Assembly (NCBI RefSeq): GCF_018127925.1
Contig: NZ_CP072348.1
Location: 379,501 to 443,500, forward strand
Reading direction: 5' to 3'
DNA from: Prevotella melaninogenica
GTDB lineage: Bacteria > Bacteroidota > Bacteroidia > Bacteroidales > Bacteroidaceae
DNA length: 64,000 bases
Shown: piece after piece, positions 54,103 through 62,197 of the stretch
Numbering within the stretch: position 1 is the stretch's first letter
Layout: each line of letters starts with the position of its first letter
Position numbers and translations under genes: made by a program
Notes under the pieces: model-generated
What the model saw: the letters and a program-made list of their open reading frames with translations, nothing else
What the model was told of the DNA's origin: nothing
The model's database searches: none

Positions 54103-54600
54103 GTGCTATCTTTTATAACCCATATTAACCCAAACCGGTCATTAGACCACAATATGTGTATTTCTTTTTATTACGGTATTGTTTCCTGACATCTTTTATT
54201 TTCTTATCGGCATCTTGTTTGTCTTTGTAACTTGACGTAGCTCGCTACGTCTGCGTTACAAATCCAAACAATCTGCTCGAAAATAAAACAAAATATGTTT
54301 AGGAACTAATGCCCGATTTGGGATTAAGGGCTGACGTCGGAGATCTTAATGTCTTCGGTGCCAGCCCTTGTTGTGTTTCTCCATATATTAGATTATGGTA
54401 ATATCTGATTTACCTTGCCTTCTTATCCTATACATAAAATCCGTTGGATTATCAAATGAATAAATAAAAATCTCAATTTTTATTAGGTTTGTATGTCAAG
54501 TGGATAAAAGGCATGATTTTTTTGCCGTTTTTGATATGTACGTGTCGCAAAAGTACGAAAAAAAACTGAACGAACGAAGAAAAGAATAGAAATTTAGTAC
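54103..54600. mobile_element. Intergenic region with a MITE-like palindromic element (54129-54322)
   Basis: The ends cccaaaccggtcattag (54129-54145) and ctaatgcccgatttggg (54306-54322) are inverted repeats, 15 of 17 matching. The middle holds a strong stem: tttgtaac (54224-54231)/gttacaaa (54255-54262) plus gacgtag/ctacgtc. A related end and core occur at 56770-56952. A separate hairpin (aagggctg/cagccctt, about 54327-54369) may end the locus. No gene seen; the right 230 bases are unassigned. Confidence 0.6.
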
Positions 54601-55383
54601 TTATTTTTCAAGTTTTATTTTCTCTTCTTTTTTGATAATATCTTTTACATTATCTGGCGTTGTGGATGGTAATAACATTGTAGAAATCAACGAGTTGATA
54701 ATTGTCGATATGTTTTTTAATTGCGTCGTCTTATTATCTTTATTGGTCGTGTTGTCTGTTATTTTCGACAAAGAATCCTTAGGCAATGTAGCCTCATAAT
54801 TTGTCCAACAAGCAGCAGCCATACGTTTTATCTGTACAAGCCGTCCCTGCACATTTTCTTCCTGTTTATACTGGTTATAAATCTTTTCAGCATTCATGTA
54901 TTGGTCGTATGCTGGTTTCCATGATTGAAGAAACATATTGCATAGGCCTAACCGATAATAGACATCTCCTTTCTCTCGTTCATAACATACGGTTAGTGTT
55001 TTCTCATAATAGGGGATAGCTTCCTTATATTGCTTTAAGTTGAACTTACTTTCTGCAGTTGTATAATAGTAGACTGACCGCTCATGTGGCGCAAATACTT
55101 CCAATTTAGGCATAACACCCTCTAAGTATTTAACAGCTGCTTCATAATCCCAATCATGGTAATAGCAAAGACCTATATAAGCCTTGAAACGTTCGTTAAG
55201 CTTATATTCTTTATCCAATCGCTGAAAGATAAGCAGGGCTTCATGATACTTTGCTGAAGTAAAGTATTCCAGTGCTTTCCCTAATTCTTCAGCATCCTTG
55301 CTCTTTTGTGCAAATGCAGGGATAGAAGTTGTAAGGCATAGCAGAAGCGTTATGATAAATTTTCCCGTTTTTCTTACAGCCAT
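54601..55383 (-). CDS. Exported tetratricopeptide-repeat protein
   Basis: A 260-residue protein with a signal peptide (cleavage likely after SIPAFA, residue 25) and three or four TPR-like helical pairs between residues about 30 and 190 (KALEYFTSAKYHEALLIFQR, RFKAYIGLCYYHDWDYEAAV, YYTTAESKFNLKQYKEAIPY, VYYRLGLCNMFLQSWKPAYD). The C-terminus is Ser/Thr/Asn/Lys-rich. TPRs act in protein-protein contacts; partner unknown. Its start overlaps the HPPK-like gene by 10 bases, so the pair is translationally coupled. Confidence 0.75.
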   Translation of the reverse strand: MAVRKTGKFIITLLLCLTTSIPAFAQKSKDAEELGKALEYFTSAKYHEALLIFQRLDKEYKLNERFKAYIGLCYYHDWDYEAAVKYLEGVMPKLEVFAPHERSVYYYTTAESKFNLKQYKEAIPYYEKTLTVCYEREKGDVYYRLGLCNMFLQSWKPAYDQYMNAEKIYNQYKQEENVQGRLVQIKRMAAACWTNYEATLPKDSLSKITDNTTNKDNKTTQLKNISTIINSLISTMLLPSTTPDNVKDIIKKEEKIKLEK

Positions 55384-55700
55384 ATTATCTTTTTTACAAT
55401 CTTCTCGCCATATTGCGCAAGGTCAATATCAATCAAAACTTTTCCTATTTGATGATTTTCGTGAGAGTCACCCATAGTCTGTTCTATCTCCTTTAAGCAT
55501 TGTATTACTTGGGTGAGAGATAATTTTGTATCAAAAGTTCCTATACAATTCAAGAATTTGTCAGACTTTATTCCAATCGGTTCTGTCCATTGTGTATCAG
55601 AGAATTTGACACCCTCGAAACGTTGTTTCAGTAGTGTCTGAGCTTTGAAAATATTCGCCTCCTGATTAGAATTTGAGCCAAGTGCAATGATTGTCTTCAT
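55374..55700 (-). CDS. HPPK-like folate pyrophosphokinase, short form
   Basis: A 108-residue protein resembling 2-amino-4-hydroxy-6-hydroxymethyl-dihydropteridine pyrophosphokinase (FolK): TIIALGSNSNQEANIFKAQT at the N-terminus, FLNCIGTFDT in the middle and GKVLIDIDLAQYG, equivalent to the R-x-x-D-x-D-L/I metal site, near residue 87. It is about 50 residues shorter than normal FolK and stops just after the metal-binding motif, so it lacks the C-terminal part. It may be a Bacteroidales variant of unknown activity. Overlaps the TPR gene by 10 bases. Confidence 0.6.
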   Translation of the reverse strand: MKTIIALGSNSNQEANIFKAQTLLKQRFEGVKFSDTQWTEPIGIKSDKFLNCIGTFDTKLSLTQVIQCLKEIEQTMGDSHENHQIGKVLIDIDLAQYGEKIVKKIIWL

Positions 55701-55755
55701 GAATACAAAGTTACGTATAAGTTTTGAAATCTTTGTGAGATTTAAGATAATTCAC

Positions 55756-55786
55756 TTTGTATTATATAATAAAACGCGTATTTTTG
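55756..55786 (+). promoter_or_regulatory. Promoter of the glucosaminidase gene
   Basis: TTTG (55756-55759), 19-base spacer, TATTTTTG (55779-55786), 28 bases before the ATG at 55815. Confidence 0.7.
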
Positions 55787-55814
55787 CAGTTATATAATCT
55801 AAAAAGAACTTTTT

Positions 55815-56768
55815 ATGAAGCGATATATCTTCCTTTTTATCTCATTCCTCTATATGTTTTCTACCGTAGCGTCGGGACAGGCAAGGTGGAATCAAGTTTA
55901 TCAATCCTATATTGATCAGTATAAAGACATGGCTATTGAAGGTATGCTGAAGTATGGCGTACCTGCAAGTATCACGTTAGCACAAGGTCTGCTCGAGAGT
56001 GGGGCAGGGCGTGGAAGACTTGTTCTTCTTGGTAATAATCACTTTGGTATTAAATGTCATGGTTGGCTGGGGCGTACGATTTCACATGATGATGATGCAA
56101 AAGGAGAGTGTTTCCGTGCATATGATAGTGCGTTAGAAAGTTTTGAAGATCATTGTAAGTTTCTTCGTGACCGTCCCCGTTATAGTAGTCTGTTCAGTTT
56201 GGATAGATCCGATTATCGTGGTTGGGCGTATGGATTGAAGCGAGCAGGTTATGCTACCAATCCTGTCTATGCACAGAGTCTCATTAATCTTATAGAGCTT
56301 TATAAACTTTATGAATATGATAAGGCGAAAAGTTATGACCGCTTTATGGCTCATCATAGTGGTGAGAATTCTGTTGTCCGTGGCATAGAAAATGGTCGTC
56401 CAAATCCTGTTCAGGTTTTGGGTGCACATCCTATCAATAAATACAATGACAACTATTATGTTATTGTAAGACGAGGAGATTCTTTTAAATCGTTAAGTAA
56501 AGAATTAGAAATTAGTGTAGGTAAGTTGGCTAAGTACAATGAACGTGATAAGCATGAACGTCTGATTCCAGGAGAGTATATCTGGTTGAAGAAGAAACAA
56601 AAGAAAGGTCCGAAGGAGTTTAAGAAGCGTCCATATTATGTACGCAAGTCAGAGAGCTTATACGATATTGCACAACGTTATGGTATTCGTTTGAAGAGTC
56701 TTGTGAAGAAGAACGAAAAGATTGCCGAGCGTGGTCTGAGAATTGGCGATGAGGTGATATTGTATTAA
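55815..56768 (+). CDS. Glucosaminidase with two LysM domains
   Basis: A 317-residue exported peptidoglycan hydrolase. Signal peptide to about residue 21 (VASG-QA). The glucosaminidase (FlgJ/LytG-like) domain spans about 30-170 with YGVPASITLAQGLLESGAGR carrying the catalytic Glu, LLGNNHFGIKC, and RYSSLFSL...YRGWAYGLKRAGYATNP. Two LysM modules follow: YYVIVRRGDSFKSLSKELEI (about 219-265) and YYVRKSESLYDIAQRYGI (about 276-317), which bind glycan strands. It cleaves between GlcNAc and MurNAc in cell wall turnover. Ends with a good terminator. Confidence 0.9.
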   Translation: MKRYIFLFISFLYMFSTVASGQARWNQVYQSYIDQYKDMAIEGMLKYGVPASITLAQGLLESGAGRGRLVLLGNNHFGIKCHGWLGRTISHDDDAKGECFRAYDSALESFEDHCKFLRDRPRYSSLFSLDRSDYRGWAYGLKRAGYATNPVYAQSLINLIELYKLYEYDKAKSYDRFMAHHSGENSVVRGIENGRPNPVQVLGAHPINKYNDNYYVIVRRGDSFKSLSKELEISVGKLAKYNERDKHERLIPGEYIWLKKKQKKGPKEFKKRPYYVRKSESLYDIAQRYGIRLKSLVKKNEKIAERGLRIGDEVILY

Positions 56769-56850
56769 TCCCCAATCAGGCATTAGACTAAAAAATGTTT
56801 AGGCTTTAATGACTATAGGAAGTTAAGATAATTATTAATACACATAAAAA

Positions 56851-56895
56851 AAGCCCTTATTTATCTGCTTATAGATAAGTAAGGGCTTTGTTTTT
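56851..56895 (+). terminator. Terminator after glucosaminidase gene
   Basis: A stem of about 16 bp (aagcccttatttatct from 56851, agataagtaagggctt to 56888) followed by tgtttttt. It lies inside a region sharing ends and core with the element at 54129-54322. Confidence 0.85.
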
Positions 56896-57004
56896 TGTTT
56901 GTCTTTACGCTGTTTACTACGCCTTTGCAACAAATGCAAACAATCTGTTCGACAAGTAAAATAGTTAGAGTTCTTAAGAAATAGATAAGGACCTATGAGA
57001 CTGA

Positions 57005-58258
57005 TTAGAAATCAGTCAGACAGGTATCCAATGCTTTGGTGATAGCCTCTTTGTCGAGGTCTTGCCCAATAAATACGAGTTTCTGCATTCTGTCACCATA
57101 TGGCTCCTCCCAATCTTTCTTCAGTTTAGGATTATTCTCAAGGAACTCGCGCAACTGGAATGGTGGCATAGTAGCATACCATTGACCTGCATTGCGAAGG
57201 CTTACCTGCTTACCAGCCTGCTCAAAGACATAACAAATATCCTTCTCATTAGAGAAATAGCAGAGCCCTTTACAACGAATAATCTGTTTAGGCCACTGAC
57301 GTGCTACGAAATCATCAAAGAAATTGATGTCGAATGGACGGCGTGCATAGTAAACAAAGGTCTGGATATTATATTCCAAAGCTTCACCGCTTTCCTCATT
57401 CTCCAAACTGTGATGATGGTGGCAGTGGTGATGATGATGATCGTGATGGTGTTCGTCATGCTCATCGTGGTGGTGTTCATGCTCATCATGGTCGTGATGA
57501 TGGTCATGTTCATCCTCTTCCTCATCGTGACCTTCAATCTCTGCAATCCATGAAGCAGAGGTAGCAACCTTTTCAAAGTTGAAGTCTCCTGTATTGAGGA
57601 TTTTATCTAAGTCAACATCTCCATAATTACACTCGATAATCTCAGCCTTTGGTTGAAGTGAACGGATAATCTTCTTCACCAGTCCTAATTCCTCTTTGCT
57701 GACGTCATCCACCTTATTAAGAAGGATAATATTGCAGAACTCAATCTGCTGGATAAGTAAGTTCTCAATGTCATCCTCTTGCAAGTCTTTCTTCAAAAGG
57801 TCGTTACCAGCAGAGAACTCATCACACATACGACGTGCATCGACAACAGTCACGATAGAATCAAGTACTGCCTTACCTTTCTTAGCAAGGTCTGGATACA
57901 TTTGTGGATATGCGCAGATAGTCTGTGCGATAGGGGCAGGCTCGCAGATACCACTTGCCTCGATAACAATATAGTCGAACTTTTGCTGTGAAACAATATC
58001 GTTCAATTGCTGCACTAAGTCCATCTTCAGCGTACAACAGATACAACCATTTTGGAGTGCAACGAGCGAATCATCCTTCTGATCGACAACGCCACCTGCC
58101 TCAATGAGGTCAGCATCAATATTCACTTCACCGATGTCGTTGACAATAACGGCAAACTTAATACCTTTCTTGTTGGCAAGAATCTTGTTTACTAACGTTG
58201 TCTTACCGCTGCCTAAATAACCTGTAAGCAGGAGGACAGGAGTCTCTTTTATATTCAT
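57005..58258 (-). CDS. CobW/COG0523 GTPase metallochaperone with His-rich segment
   Basis: A 417-residue G3E-family P-loop GTPase. Walker A is LLTGYLGSGKTTL (residues 10-22), the metal-binding CxCC motif is NGCICCTL (70-77), IEASGICEPAPI follows near 103, and NKVD near 177. Between about 243 and 290 lies a striking His/Asp/Glu-rich stretch with more than 25 His, a likely zinc (or other metal) store. The CobW C-terminal domain (FVYYARRPFDINFFDDFVAR) follows. Such proteins deliver Zn, Co or Fe to client enzymes; the metal is not provable. No Zur-like operator was recognised. Confidence 0.87.
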   Translation of the reverse strand: MNIKETPVLLLTGYLGSGKTTLVNKILANKKGIKFAVIVNDIGEVNIDADLIEAGGVVDQKDDSLVALQNGCICCTLKMDLVQQLNDIVSQQKFDYIVIEASGICEPAPIAQTICAYPQMYPDLAKKGKAVLDSIVTVVDARRMCDEFSAGNDLLKKDLQEDDIENLLIQQIEFCNIILLNKVDDVSKEELGLVKKIIRSLQPKAEIIECNYGDVDLDKILNTGDFNFEKVATSASWIAEIEGHDEEEDEHDHHHDHDEHEHHHDEHDEHHHDHHHHHCHHHHSLENEESGEALEYNIQTFVYYARRPFDINFFDDFVARQWPKQIIRCKGLCYFSNEKDICYVFEQAGKQVSLRNAGQWYATMPPFQLREFLENNPKLKKDWEEPYGDRMQKLVFIGQDLDKEAITKALDTCLTDF

Positions 58259-58375
58259 CTTATGTGTCTTTTGTTTTATAATTCTTAGACTACAAAGTTA
58301 CAAAAAATATGCCAAGTGACATATTCAATACGATGAAATATTGTGTAATTTAGTCTTTCCTATTCCTTAATTGAA

Positions 58376-58413
58376 AAAGAGTGGCTATGCCAATCAAAGC
58401 ATAGCCACTCTTT
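58376..58413 (-). terminator. Terminator of FKBP gene
   Basis: Perfect 15-bp stem (aaagagtggctatgc 58376-58390 with gcatagccactcttt 58399-58413), 8-base loop, T-run on the minus strand. Confidence 0.85.
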
Positions 58414-58469
58414 CGGGGATGTATATTGATATCTAATACCCCTTGTAGACAAAGGGAAGCCCCAACTAC

Positions 58470-58871
58470 TTATCCTATAGAAAACAGTTCTATCTCAAAA
58501 ATCAATGTGGAAAAAGCAGGGATATCACCATCGCGTTTTGTTCCATAACCCTCTTGATAAGGGACATGAATACGCCAATGGTCACCCTTATGCATCGCAC
58601 AGAGTGCCGTTTGAAATCCTGTAATCAGTTCGTTTACACGGAATGCTTCAGGAATACCTCTCTGCCAACTATCGTCGAAAACATTACCGTTAATAAGACT
58701 ACCGCGGTAATGACAGGTAACAATAGAACGCTCAGTAACTTTTCCGTCACCACTTCCTTCTTTTATTACTTCGTACAGAATACCGTTAGGAAGTTTCTTG
58801 ATACCTTCCTTCTGACAAAGTTCTCTAAGGTATTCTTCATTCTTTAATTTGTATTCTTGTTTCTTTCCCAT
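58470..58871 (-). CDS. FKBP-type peptidyl-prolyl isomerase
   Basis: The start is taken at 58871 (MGKKQEYKLKNEEYL), 133 residues; an upstream in-frame ATG at 58910 would add 13 residues without family character. FKBP core: VIKEGSGDGKVTERSIVTCHYRG, NGNVFDDSWQRGIPEAFRVN, ELITGFQTALCAMHKGDHWR, VPYQEGYGTK and FSTLIFEIELFSI. It speeds prolyl cis-trans isomerisation. There is no signal peptide in the short form, so it is probably cytoplasmic, unlike many exported Bacteroidales FKBPs. Followed by a strong terminator. Confidence 0.86.
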   Translation of the reverse strand: MGKKQEYKLKNEEYLRELCQKEGIKKLPNGILYEVIKEGSGDGKVTERSIVTCHYRGSLINGNVFDDSWQRGIPEAFRVNELITGFQTALCAMHKGDHWRIHVPYQEGYGTKRDGDIPAFSTLIFEIELFSIG

Positions 58872-58987
58872 ACATCTTAATTCTATATTAATGCACGCAA
58901 AATTAGCCAATATCTTTTGATTTCACAATTAATTCAATTACTTTTGTTTCGGCATAGTATTTGTTCTATAGCTTATAAACGTACGAT

Positions 58988-59128
58988 ATGAATTTTGATA
59001 GAATAGAGAATGATACACGTCGGGCAGAGTTGATTCGCGTGTTGGAGCATTCAATAGAGCGATTGTCATTGGCAGAGTTGGAAGCTTTGTATTACGACCT
59101 TGTTGCTAAGGATTACATAAGGGAGTAG
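58988..59128 (+). CDS. Small protein upstream of MATE gene (46 aa)
   Basis: The ORF encodes 46 residues: MNFDRIENDTRRAELIRVLE then HSIERLSLAELEALYYDLVA and KDYIRE. The composition is that of a short helical, charged protein, and the stop is 4 bases before the MATE start, so the two are almost certainly co-transcribed. No domain recognised; function unknown. Confidence 0.65.
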   Translation: MNFDRIENDTRRAELIRVLEHSIERLSLAELEALYYDLVAKDYIRE

Positions 59129-59132
59129 CGAA

Positions 59133-60485
59133 ATGCAGTTGTTGGATAACTGGAATAAGGAGATTTTACGCCTTGCCATCCCCTCTATTATAAGTAATGT
59201 GACTGTTCCATTGTTAGGTCTTGTTGACTTGGCAGTGGTAGGACATATTGGGAATGAAACTTATATCAGTGCGATAGCAGTCGGTTCGATGATATTCAAT
59301 GTGATGTATTGGCTATTAGGATTCCTACGCATGGGAACGAGTGGCATGACATCACAAGCATATGGACGACAAGACGGGCAGGAATGTATGAATATTCTTG
59401 TGCGCACACTGACAATAGGAGTGGGAATGGGAGTCCTCTTTATCGTGGCACAGCGTGGTATAGAGTGGGGGATGCTTCGGCTGATGAATACGCCAGAGCC
59501 TTCGTGGCACTTTGTTGCTACCTACTTTAGGATTGTTATATGGGGTGCACCTGCCATGTTGGGACTCTACGGACTGACTGGATGGTTTATCGGAATGCAA
59601 GATACGCGTACGCCAATGGTGGTGGCTGTGTTGCAGAATGTGGTTAATATCCTTGCCTCTTTGTTCTTCGTTTTTGTATTTGACTGGAAGATTGGTGGTG
59701 TTGCAGCAGGTACAGTTTTGGCTCAGTGGGCGGGCTTTGTAGTCTCTTTATATGCTGTATATAAGCGGATAACATCTGGGAAAGAGCGAGGATTGACTTT
59801 GGGGAAAGAACGTCGTGTAGCCTTGCAGACAACCTTCCGTCATGTATTTATCATGAGAGGAGAATGGGGTGAGTTCTTCCGTGTAAACAAAGATATCTTC
59901 TTACGGACGCTTTGTTTGGTGGCAGTGAACTTCTTCTTTACGTCGGCTGGAGGAAAACAGGGAGCTATGATGTTGGCTGTGAATACATTATTAATGACCT
60001 TGTTTACGCTCTTCTCTTATCTGATGGATGGTTTTGCATATGCAGGAGAGGCGCTTAGTGGTAAGTATTATGGCGCAGGGGATAAAGAAGGACTGCGTAT
60101 AACAGTTCGTCGACTCTTTGCCTTTGGTGTCATTATGGCATTGATGTTTACTGCGGTTTACGTCTTTGGAGGTGTAGGTTTCCTTTGTCTTCTCACAAGT
60201 GATATGTCTGTTGTGACAGCTGCACAGCCCTATCTCTTTTGGGCTTACCTTATTCCTATGGCAGGAATGGCAGCTTTTGTGTTAGATGGAGTCTTTATCG
60301 GCTTGACAGCTACTAAGGGGATGTTATTCTCAACAGCTATGGCAATGATAACTTTCTTCGTTGTCTATTATTTGTTTTGGAATAGTTATGGAAATAACGC
60401 CTTATGGATAGCTTTTCTATCGTTTCTTGGAATGAGAGGACTTGCCTCTATTCTCTGGGCACGTAGATATTTAGTAATAATTTAA
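59133..60485 (+). CDS. MATE-family efflux transporter (DinF-like)
   Basis: A 450-residue protein with about twelve membrane helices in two halves. Typical N-terminal sequence: EILRLAIPSIISNVTVPLLG, LVDLAVVGHIGNETYISAIA and GTSGMTSQAYGRQD. MATE pumps of the DinF branch export organic cations or other toxic compounds using Na+ or H+. Preceded by the 46-residue ORF (4 bases) and followed by the metallophosphoesterase after 16 bases, suggesting a three-gene unit. Substrate unknown. Confidence 0.88.
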   Translation: MQLLDNWNKEILRLAIPSIISNVTVPLLGLVDLAVVGHIGNETYISAIAVGSMIFNVMYWLLGFLRMGTSGMTSQAYGRQDGQECMNILVRTLTIGVGMGVLFIVAQRGIEWGMLRLMNTPEPSWHFVATYFRIVIWGAPAMLGLYGLTGWFIGMQDTRTPMVVAVLQNVVNILASLFFVFVFDWKIGGVAAGTVLAQWAGFVVSLYAVYKRITSGKERGLTLGKERRVALQTTFRHVFIMRGEWGEFFRVNKDIFLRTLCLVAVNFFFTSAGGKQGAMMLAVNTLLMTLFTLFSYLMDGFAYAGEALSGKYYGAGDKEGLRITVRRLFAFGVIMALMFTAVYVFGGVGFLCLLTSDMSVVTAAQPYLFWAYLIPMAGMAAFVLDGVFIGLTATKGMLFSTAMAMITFFVVYYLFWNSYGNNALWIAFLSFLGMRGLASILWARRYLVII

Positions 60486-60501
60486 GAAAAAAGATTGTAA
60501 G

Positions 60502-61605
60502 ATGGGTTATGGTTGGATAATCGTGTTTCTTTTGGTCCTTTTGCTGGGCTGTGGATATGTGAGTTGGCATGTATGGCAGATTCTGCCCCTTGCTGTAGTA
60601 GGTAAGTGGATTGTCGTTGGAGCATTGTTGCTTTGCATCCTATGCTTCTTTACTAATTTTATATTGGGTTTGGATAATAAGCCAATGCCAATAGCTATTA
60701 CATTGTATGAACTTGGCAATTCTGCTGTGTTTATCGGGTTGTATCTGTTGTTACTCTTCCTTGTGATCGACTTGGGAAGATTACTTCATCTTGTTCCCCG
60801 TTCCTTCCTTTATAATAGTTGGGCAGGTACATTATCGGTAGTTGTTATTATGATTGGATTATTCGTTTATGGATATTTCAATTATTTGCACAAAGAGCGT
60901 GTACCCTTAACTTTACAGTCAGCAAAACCGATGAAACAACAGCATCGTTTGGTAATGATGACCGACCTACATTTAGGTTATCATAATCGTACAGATGAGT
61001 TCAGAAGGTGGGTTGATAAGGTGAATGAAGAACAACTAGAGGCTATTCTCATAGCAGGAGATATTATTGATGGTAGTATTCGTGCATTAATAGACCAAGA
61101 TATGGCAACTGAGTTTCGTCGTCTGAAGGCTCCTGTTTATGCTTGTTTAGGAAATCATGAGTATCTAAGTGGTGAACCTCGTGCAAAGAAGTTCTATCAA
61201 GATGCAGGGATTCATATGCTCATTGATAAACATAGTGTGGTGCCTTTGGCAGGTGGTGACTCAATTCTTATTGTAGGGCGCGATGATAGGACGAATAAAA
61301 AGCGTGCCAGCCTACAGCATTTGATGAAGTCTGCTCCAAAGGGTTATTATACGATTCTTATGGATCATCAGCCTTATCACTTGGAAGAGGCACAGCAAGC
61401 TGGTATAGACTTCCAACTCTCTGGTCACACGCATTATGGTCAGGTATGGCCTGTAAGCTGGATAGAAGACCTTATTTATGAGGATGCTTTCGGACCTTTA
61501 CAGAAAGGGAATACACAATATTATGTGTCTTCTGGAATCGGTATTTGGGGTGGTAAGTTCCGTATCGGAACAAGGTCCGAGTATGTAGTAGCTGATATCA
61601 AGTAG
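60502..61605 (+). CDS. Membrane-bound metallophosphoesterase
   Basis: A 367-residue protein with three or four N-terminal membrane helices (about residues 1-135) and a calcineurin-like phosphoesterase domain. Metal-binding motifs: MMTDLHLGYHN near residue 152, LIAGDIIDGS near 185, CLGNHEY near 214, MDHQPYH near 288 and SGHTHYGQVWP near 309. This layout (helices plus YaeI/YkuE-like domain) occurs in enzymes that may act on lipid head groups such as UDP-diacylglucosamine, but the substrate here is unknown. Co-transcribed with the MATE gene. Confidence 0.85.
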   Translation: MGYGWIIVFLLVLLLGCGYVSWHVWQILPLAVVGKWIVVGALLLCILCFFTNFILGLDNKPMPIAITLYELGNSAVFIGLYLLLLFLVIDLGRLLHLVPRSFLYNSWAGTLSVVVIMIGLFVYGYFNYLHKERVPLTLQSAKPMKQQHRLVMMTDLHLGYHNRTDEFRRWVDKVNEEQLEAILIAGDIIDGSIRALIDQDMATEFRRLKAPVYACLGNHEYLSGEPRAKKFYQDAGIHMLIDKHSVVPLAGGDSILIVGRDDRTNKKRASLQHLMKSAPKGYYTILMDHQPYHLEEAQQAGIDFQLSGHTHYGQVWPVSWIEDLIYEDAFGPLQKGNTQYYVSSGIGIWGGKFRIGTRSEYVVADIK

Positions 61606-62056
61606 GAATTAACCATTCTGTCTGTTCTGGATGATATGTTTTATAAACCACTTCCCTATATAATGTTTTTGTTATTAGTGGTTTAACTTGTATCATTAAA
61701 TGATATCTATAAGTTTAATTCTTCATCATCTATTATCGTATTCATGCTGCGCACATGTGGTGCGGAGCATGAACACCAATGGTGCGAGGCGTAAGCACCA
61801 TTGGTGTTCATGGCTTAGTGTCTTATAACTTTTTGTTGTGAAGGGGGCGATGCATTGTTGGAAAAGAAGTATAAAACCAAATATAAACGACGAGGTTGGT
61901 AATTATGCGATTAATAAGAAATACGAGTTCATTATTGCCTATCGCCAGATGCGAGATTAAGACAGAATAACTCTAAAGATGTTCCAACGTTTTCTTAATA
62001 AGATAAGTCGTTCGTTACGATGTGTTGAAGAATCTAAAAAGAAAAACAGATATTAG
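61606..62056. repeat. Non-coding stretch with inverted 22-bp repeat units
   Basis: Bases 61744-61815 carry three or four units of the 22-bp family in mixed or inverted orientation (gcgcacatgtggtgcggagc, gaacaccaatggtgcg, gcaccattggtgttcatggc), forming hairpins. No gene seen in the rest. Confidence 0.65.
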
Positions 62057-62088
62057 TTTGCGGTTATCAGAAAATAGTTGTATTTTTG
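62057..62088 (+). promoter_or_regulatory. Promoter of polysaccharide export gene
   Basis: TTTG (62057-62060), 20-base spacer, TATTTTTG (62081-62088), about 110 bases before the ATG at 62198. Confidence 0.65.
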
Positions 62089-62197
62089 CAAAGAATATAT
62101 TTCGATCGATGAAATAAGGAAATAAGTTCCTTTGTTTTCGTTCGTTTTTATTTTGCTAAAATTAATGTTGATAGTTGACTACACGTTATTTGTTCAA

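Noticed and set aside
54225-54262. tRNA-like or riboswitch structure
   Set aside because: The double stem is a simple palindrome within a repeat element; no tRNA arms, anticodon loop or known riboswitch core is visible.
57304-57576. Met/Thr/Ile-rich open frames opposite the CobW gene
   Set aside because: They are shadows of the His-rich coding segment on the other strands; low complexity and no independent coding signs.
62132-62197. N-terminal extension of the export lipoprotein
   Set aside because: Starting at 62132 would bury the signal peptide and lipobox; MKKIIFSLIV at 62198 gives a standard lipoprotein.
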